A DNA stretch of 8,879 nt from JAGLHV01 sp023132075 [NCBI: bacterium] (GTDB taxonomy: Bacteria > CBDUZB01 > JAGLHV01): positions 1-8,879 of the forward strand of contig JAGLYT010000050.1 of NCBI GenBank assembly GCA_023132075.1. The letters run 5' to 3'. The notes beneath the pieces were generated by a model. The model did no database searches, was not told the DNA's origin, and was given only the letters and a program-made list of their open reading frames with translations. How positions within the stretch are numbered: position 1 is the first letter of the stretch; every line of letters starts with the position of its first letter. A program made the position numbers and the translations under genes. Shown here piece by piece: positions 6,344-8,879 of this stretch.

Positions 6344-6376
6344 CCAATAAAACTAATTTAAACCAATGTAACCAAT
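6342..6376. repeat. Short AACCAAT repeats downstream of the PBP gene
   Basis: AACCAAT occurs three times (6342-6348, 6361-6367, 6370-6376) in AT-rich DNA just after the PBP stop codon. The spacing is irregular. I see no clear terminator here. The remaining spacer between 6068 and 6226 is AT-rich and shows no gene or signal that I can support. Confidence 0.5.
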
Positions 6377-6403
6377 TAAACGGTCTTTAAACTGCCTTTA
6401 AAA

Positions 6404-8590
6404 TTACTCCTCTATCATTATAGAATCGTCTCCTGAAGACAATTCCTTCGGATACAGGGATGGAATATTAAGAGTAAAATCATAAGTTGTAGGTTCTGTC
6501 CCCTTTAAAAATACTTCATAAATAGCATTTTTATCATCTTTCAAGGTTAAAAGGCCATTTTCTTTATTAACTTTTTCAAAAACAAGTCCTTCCGGTATCG
6601 AAAACTTCAAAACGGGCTTATCTTTTAAAGCTTCGAGCATAAAATCAGTCCAGATAGGCACAACTATTCCCGAACTGGTTATTTTTTTGCCTAATGAACG
6701 ATGATCATCATAGCCCACCCACACAGCAGCAACTAATTGAGGTGTAAATCCTACAAACCACAAGTCATTTAAATCCTGAGTAGTACCTGTTTTCCCTGCT
6801 GCCGGACGGCCCAATCTTCTTGCTCTCCATCCTGTCCCGCTTTTAATTACCCCTTTTAAAAGATTAATTGCCAAATAAGCCGTTTGAGCGGAAAGCACCT
6901 CTGTTTCCTGCGGAATATTACTTTCTAAAACAGTTCCCTGCCTGTTTTTCACCTGTATAACCGCATAGGGTTTTGTTTTTATCCCGCCATTGGCAATAGT
7001 GCTTAAAACTCGGGTTAGTTCCATCATTGTAATTACAGAGGTCCCCAGAGCAAGTGACAGATTATTTCCCAGAAAACTTTTGTCTACACCCATTTTGCGA
7101 GCATATTCAATTACTGTTCCGGGGGTTAAATCATGAATAAGCCTAATAGCACAAGTGTTTCTGGAATGAGACAGTGCTCTACGCAAAGTAATCGGGCCAA
7201 AACATTTACTATCCCAGTTTCCCGGCTGCCAGATTCTACCTTTCATATCAGGGGAATCTTCCGCAGGAATAGTGGTAGTATCAATATGTAATGTGGCAAA
7301 ATCAGTCGTATTACCTAATAAAACCCATTTTTCCCCATCGTTTTGAAAAGTCAAAGGCAAGTCTTCTATAATACTTGAGGCAGTGTACTCTTTATCAATT
7401 GCTGTTGCATAAATAATTGGTTTAAATGCTGAACCAGGCTGTCGTTTGGCCTGAACAGCACGATTAAATTGACTTTTATAAAAATCCCTTCCGCCTACCA
7501 TTGCTCTAATCTGTCCTGTTTGAGGATGGATAGCTAAAAGAGCCCCCTGAACAGGAGGAATCTCTTCCGTCTCTTCTGCCTCTTCCGCTAATTTATCTTC
7601 TTCCTTATTTTCTTGCTCAATTTGTTTCTTTTTTTTCTCATCAAAAGCGGAAAGAGCTTTATCTACTACTTCTTCCGCTTTTTTTTGCATTTCTAAATCC
7701 AGGGTAGTAAAAACACTTAACCCCCCTTTATATAAAACATTATAACCGTATTTAGGCTCCAATTGCTGACGAATGTACTCAATAAAATAAGAGGCATATT
7801 TTCCTGATGATAAAATTTTTTCGGTATTTATCGGATATTCATTAGCCTTTATTTTTTCCTCCATTGTAATAAAACCTAATTTTTCCATGCGATACAAAAC
7901 TATAGCTCTACGCCTTTCTGCCAGCTCCAGTGATCTAAAAGGGGAATATCTGTTAGGTGCCCGGGGAAGCCCTGCTAATAAGGCACATTCGGGTAAATTT
8001 AAATCCCTGATATGTTTGCCGAAATAAATTCGTGCCGCTGATTCCACTCCATAAGCACCGTATCCAAAATAAATCTGATTTAAATACATCTCTAATATTT
8101 CTTCCTTGGTATATTTATGCTCCAATAGTAAGGCAAACATAAGTTCCTTTATTTTTCTCTGCATAGTCCGTTCCCGAGTCAGGAAACAAACTTTAGCTAA
8201 CTGCTGAGTAATAGTACTGCCCCCCTGCACTATATGGCCGGCTTTTATATTGAAAAACATCGCACTTATGATACGAGGCAAATATACCCCCCAGTGTTTA
8301 AAAAAATGAGTGTCCTCAATGGCAATAATGGCATTTTGCAAATCCACCGGTATTGCGGAAAGAGTTACCGTAGTTCTTCTTTCGGTAAATAATTCACGAA
8401 TTAATCTACCCTCTATATCATAAATTTTAGTAGTTAAACTCGGTTGATATCGCTCCAACATTCTAAAAGGAGGTAATTCCCGCAAATACCTTTTAAACAA
8501 AGTAATTCCGGAAACATAAAAAATAATTAAGCAGGAAAATAAAATAAGACTAACCGTTTTCCAAACAAAAACCTTCTTTTTCTCCATCAT
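6404..8590 (-). CDS. Class A penicillin-binding protein (PBP1A-type), bifunctional peptidoglycan synthase
   Basis: A complete 728-residue enzyme that polymerises glycan strands from lipid II and cross-links their peptides on the outer face of the inner membrane. Residues 11-31 are the single membrane anchor. The family 51 glycosyltransferase domain (about 55-230) has EDTHFFKHWG with catalytic Glu92, GGSTITQQLAK (123-133), RKIKE (145-149, second conserved Glu) and the LNQIYFGYGAYG motif (170-181). The transpeptidase has SAFK with nucleophile Ser387, SRN at 476-478 and KTGT at 600-603, so both active sites look intact. Between the domains lies a charged, coiled-coil-like Lys/Glu stretch (about 318-345). 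The C-terminus has a short acidic tail. The start is ambiguous: a GGGGG ribosome-like run (8592-8596) is only one base from the first ATG, so the second ATG at 8587 may be the real one. Length is usual for PBP1A-type enzymes. No promoter is evident, and it is not obviously linked to the riboswitch block. Confidence 0.96.
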   Translation of the reverse strand: MMEKKKVFVWKTVSLILFSCLIIFYVSGITLFKRYLRELPPFRMLERYQPSLTTKIYDIEGRLIRELFTERRTTVTLSAIPVDLQNAIIAIEDTHFFKHWGVYLPRIISAMFFNIKAGHIVQGGSTITQQLAKVCFLTRERTMQRKIKELMFALLLEHKYTKEEILEMYLNQIYFGYGAYGVESAARIYFGKHIRDLNLPECALLAGLPRAPNRYSPFRSLELAERRRAIVLYRMEKLGFITMEEKIKANEYPINTEKILSSGKYASYFIEYIRQQLEPKYGYNVLYKGGLSVFTTLDLEMQKKAEEVVDKALSAFDEKKKKQIEQENKEEDKLAEEAEETEEIPPVQGALLAIHPQTGQIRAMVGGRDFYKSQFNRAVQAKRQPGSAFKPIIYATAIDKEYTASSIIEDLPLTFQNDGEKWVLLGNTTDFATLHIDTTTIPAEDSPDMKGRIWQPGNWDSKCFGPITLRRALSHSRNTCAIRLIHDLTPGTVIEYARKMGVDKSFLGNNLSLALGTSVITMMELTRVLSTIANGGIKTKPYAVIQVKNRQGTVLESNIPQETEVLSAQTAYLAINLLKGVIKSGTGWRARRLGRPAAGKTGTTQDLNDLWFVGFTPQLVAAVWVGYDDHRSLGKKITSSGIVVPIWTDFMLEALKDKPVLKFSIPEGLVFEKVNKENGLLTLKDDKNAIYEVFLKGTEPTTYDFTLNIPSLYPKELSSGDDSIMIEE

Positions 8591-8627
8591 TCCCCCAAAC
8601 TAAAATTAATTTTTACCAATTTAAACT

Positions 8628-8656
8628 CCGCCTTACAGACCGGCAGGAAAGCAAAT
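8628..8656 (+). repeat. GC-rich element copy 1 (CCGCCT ... CCGGCAGG ... GCAAA)
   Basis: CCGCCTTACAGACCGGCAGG followed by AAAGCAAA resembles the element at 8810-8838 in order and spacing: CCGCC, about 8-9 bases, a GGC-rich block, then GCAAA and a CCAAA stretch. The two copies bracket the A-rich array. Confidence 0.45.
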
Positions 8657-8809
8657 CCAAAACACGAAAACAAGACAGTCCATAGTCCATAGACAAAGAC
8701 AAAAAACAAATACTAAATCCGAAATACGAAATCCTAAACAAATTCAAAATCCAAAATACTAAATTCAAAACGAAAGACAAAGATAAAACTAAAAATAAAA
8801 ACAAAATTC

Positions 8810-8838
8810 CCGCCTCACGAATTGGCGGACAGGCAAAA
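8810..8838 (+). repeat. GC-rich element copy 2 with inverted repeat CCGCC / GGCGG
   Basis: CCGCC (8810-8814) and GGCGG (8824-8828) form a 5-bp inverted repeat, followed by ACAGGCAAA. It parallels the element at 8628-8656 and may be a degraded member of a dispersed palindromic family. Confidence 0.5.
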
Positions 8839-8843
8839 CTCCA

Positions 8844-8879
8844 AATTCAAAACAAAAAAAATGAAGGTGAAATATGTTT
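8844..8879 (+). repeat. Direct repeat copy B, possible start of a plus-strand gene leaving the window
   Basis: This matches copy A at 6209-6246. The ATG at 8861 opens MKVKYV and the frame is still open at the window end, so it may be the start of a gene outside the window. Only six codons are visible and no strong ribosome site precedes it, so I do not call a coding sequence. Confidence 0.6.

Larger units (their letters stand above)
8591..8860. other. Repeat-rich intergenic region upstream of the PBP gene
   Basis: The plus strand is a purine-rich, degenerate array of short A-rich words (AAATCC, GAAATACG, AATTCAAAA, CCAAAATAC) between about 8650 and 8805, with a perfect AGTCCAT tandem pair at 8677-8690. 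It is bounded by two similar GC-richer elements (8628-8656 and 8810-8838). Minus-strand frames here show only low-complexity Phe/Leu-rich translations, so I call no gene. I found no convincing promoter for the PBP gene. Confidence 0.6.

Noticed and set aside
8613-8804. Minus-strand 63-residue Phe/Leu-rich frame
   Set aside because: It is the translation of the A-rich repeat array. Its hydrophobicity follows from composition and it lacks a convincing start signal.

Overview
The window is AT-rich bacterial DNA, and every confident gene lies on the minus strand. N-terminal sorting signals, TadE/TadG-like proteins, a class A penicillin-binding protein and CCCCCTTT/AAAGGGGG palindromic repeats suggest a Gram-negative-type bacterium from a little-studied lineage. 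An Omnitrophota-like or similar candidate phylum would fit, but the phylum is inference. TGA is used as a stop and no unusual genetic code is needed.

Layout, right to left in the direction of transcription. Positions 8591-8879 are a repeat-rich spacer. Positions 6404-8590 encode a complete class A penicillin-binding protein (glycosyltransferase plus transpeptidase). Positions 6068-6403 hold a short ORF remnant, a palindromic repeat and small ATTGGTT repeats. From 6067 to 1 there is one functional block: a strong sigma-70-type promoter, a cyclic di-GMP-I (GEMM-I) riboswitch with an overlapping intrinsic terminator, a TadG-like gene, a TadE-like gene, a second promoter, a second c-di-GMP-I riboswitch with its own terminator, and a very large open frame (3853 to beyond position 1, at least 1284 codons). 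That frame encodes an exported, highly hydrophobic protein I do not recognise. It has no stop codon inside the window, so a closed-ORF search can miss it.

The most interesting content is this block. Two complete c-di-GMP-I aptamers, each with a promoter upstream and a terminator built on the aptamer's own 3' strand, stand before two consecutive units. One unit encodes two pseudopilin-like envelope proteins. The other encodes a giant protein with a signal peptide, more than ten hydrophobic segments and a C-terminal array of 44-residue repeats. My reading is that c-di-GMP switches on an envelope or surface apparatus in which orphan TadE/TadG-like subunits work with the giant membrane protein. 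The riboswitch calls rest directly on sequence. The ON direction and the shared function are inference.
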